Source of the DNA: J005 sp964613235
Lineage (GTDB): Bacteria; Pseudomonadota; Zetaproteobacteria; Mariprofundales; Mariprofundaceae
Length of the DNA: 22,155 nt
Assembly: GCA_964613235.1 (NCBI GenBank)
Contig: CAZTGM010000030.1
Coordinates: forward strand, 1-22,155
Direction of reading: 5' to 3'
Below the pieces are notes generated by a model. It made no database searches. It had not been told where the DNA came from and saw only the letters and a program-made list of their open reading frames with translations. Of this stretch, positions 21,940-22,155 are shown one piece after another. Positions within the stretch are counted from its first letter, which is position 1. Each line of letters begins with the position of its first letter. Made by a program: the position numbers and the translations under genes.

Positions 21940-22155
21940 TTATGCTCCCTTTACGGCCGGGCGCACTTCCACCAGCCCTCCGCGAGGGCCGGGCACTGCA
22001 CCCTTGACCAGAATTCGGTTTGCGTCCTCGTCCACACGAACCACTTCCAGATTCTGCGTGGTCTTGCGCACATTGCCATAATGACCCGGCATCTTCTTGC
22101 CCGGAAAAACGCGGCCTGGCCACTGGCACTGACCGGTCGAACCCATCTGGCGATG
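21940..22155 (-). CDS. rplC: 50S ribosomal protein L3, C-terminal part (cut by window edge)
   Basis: Only the last 71 codons and the stop are present. The frame is open to the edge and begins His-Arg-Gln-Met before GSTGQCQWPGRVFPGKKMPG, which is the L3 (uL3) finger and following region, and ends VKGAVPGPRGGLVEVRPAV. The glutamine in GSTGQ corresponds to the E. coli Gln150 that PrmB methylates. Its 5' part and the S10 gene expected before it lie beyond the right edge. Confidence 0.97.
   Translation of the reverse strand, partial: HRQMGSTGQCQWPGRVFPGKKMPGHYGNVRKTTQNLEVVRVDEDANRILVKGAVPGPRGGLVEVRPAVKGA

Noticed and set aside
1..22155. Search by eye for CRISPR arrays, tRNA or rRNA genes, insertion sequences and long direct repeats.
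   Set aside because: None was recognised; coding density is near complete from 259 to the right edge.

Overview
The window comes from a bacterial chromosome, most likely a proteobacterium of slightly more than half G+C. The evidence is a rseC/mucC-like gene next to a two-PDZ DegP/MucD protease and nadB, an NAD-dependent DNA ligase of E. coli length, and the gene order of the ribosomal cluster. Several traits are unlike Enterobacteria: adk and infA sit between secY and rpmJ, S14 is the short zinc form, and adenylate kinase has a four-cysteine LID. Zetaproteobacteria or another early-branching proteobacterial group would fit, but the class cannot be fixed from this sequence alone.

Region 1 (1-2087) is an accessory-looking left end. 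It holds a possible 3' end of a gene entering from the left (weak), a P-loop kinase of the plant-type D-glycerate 3-kinase family on the minus strand, and, divergent from it, a protein that keeps the metal-ligand pattern of the S1/P1 nuclease / zinc phospholipase C fold but has no signal peptide.

Region 2 (2084-6789, minus strand) is a tight run read in the order rseC, degP, glutaredoxin-like, tlpA-like, ligA. The last four genes overlap end to start. All but ligA suggest envelope protein quality control and thiol redox. degP and rseC both appear to start at TTG.

Region 3 (6867-8736, plus strand) is nadB (first step of de novo NAD synthesis) overlapping an acylphosphatase gene. nadB is divergent from rseC. 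This resembles the Pseudomonas nadB-algU-mucA-mucB-mucC-mucD neighbourhood with algU, mucA and mucB (rpoE, rseA, rseB) missing.

Region 4 (8735-22155, minus strand) is one uninterrupted S10-spc-alpha ribosomal super-operon, read from rplC (cut by the right edge) to rplQ and ending in a strong terminator that overlaps the acyP stop codon. It encodes 25 ribosomal proteins (one partial) plus SecY, adenylate kinase, IF-1 and RNA polymerase alpha. Only one gap exceeds 40 bases, the 68 bases before rpsM. That gap holds a hairpin with a nearby T-tract, placed where E. coli has its S4-responsive alpha-operon leader. The small L36 gene (rpmJ) uses a GTG start. No tRNA, rRNA, insertion sequence or CRISPR array was seen. 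No wholly new system is evident; the best leads are the P1/PLC-like protein, the reduced rse/muc locus and the rpsM leader hairpin.
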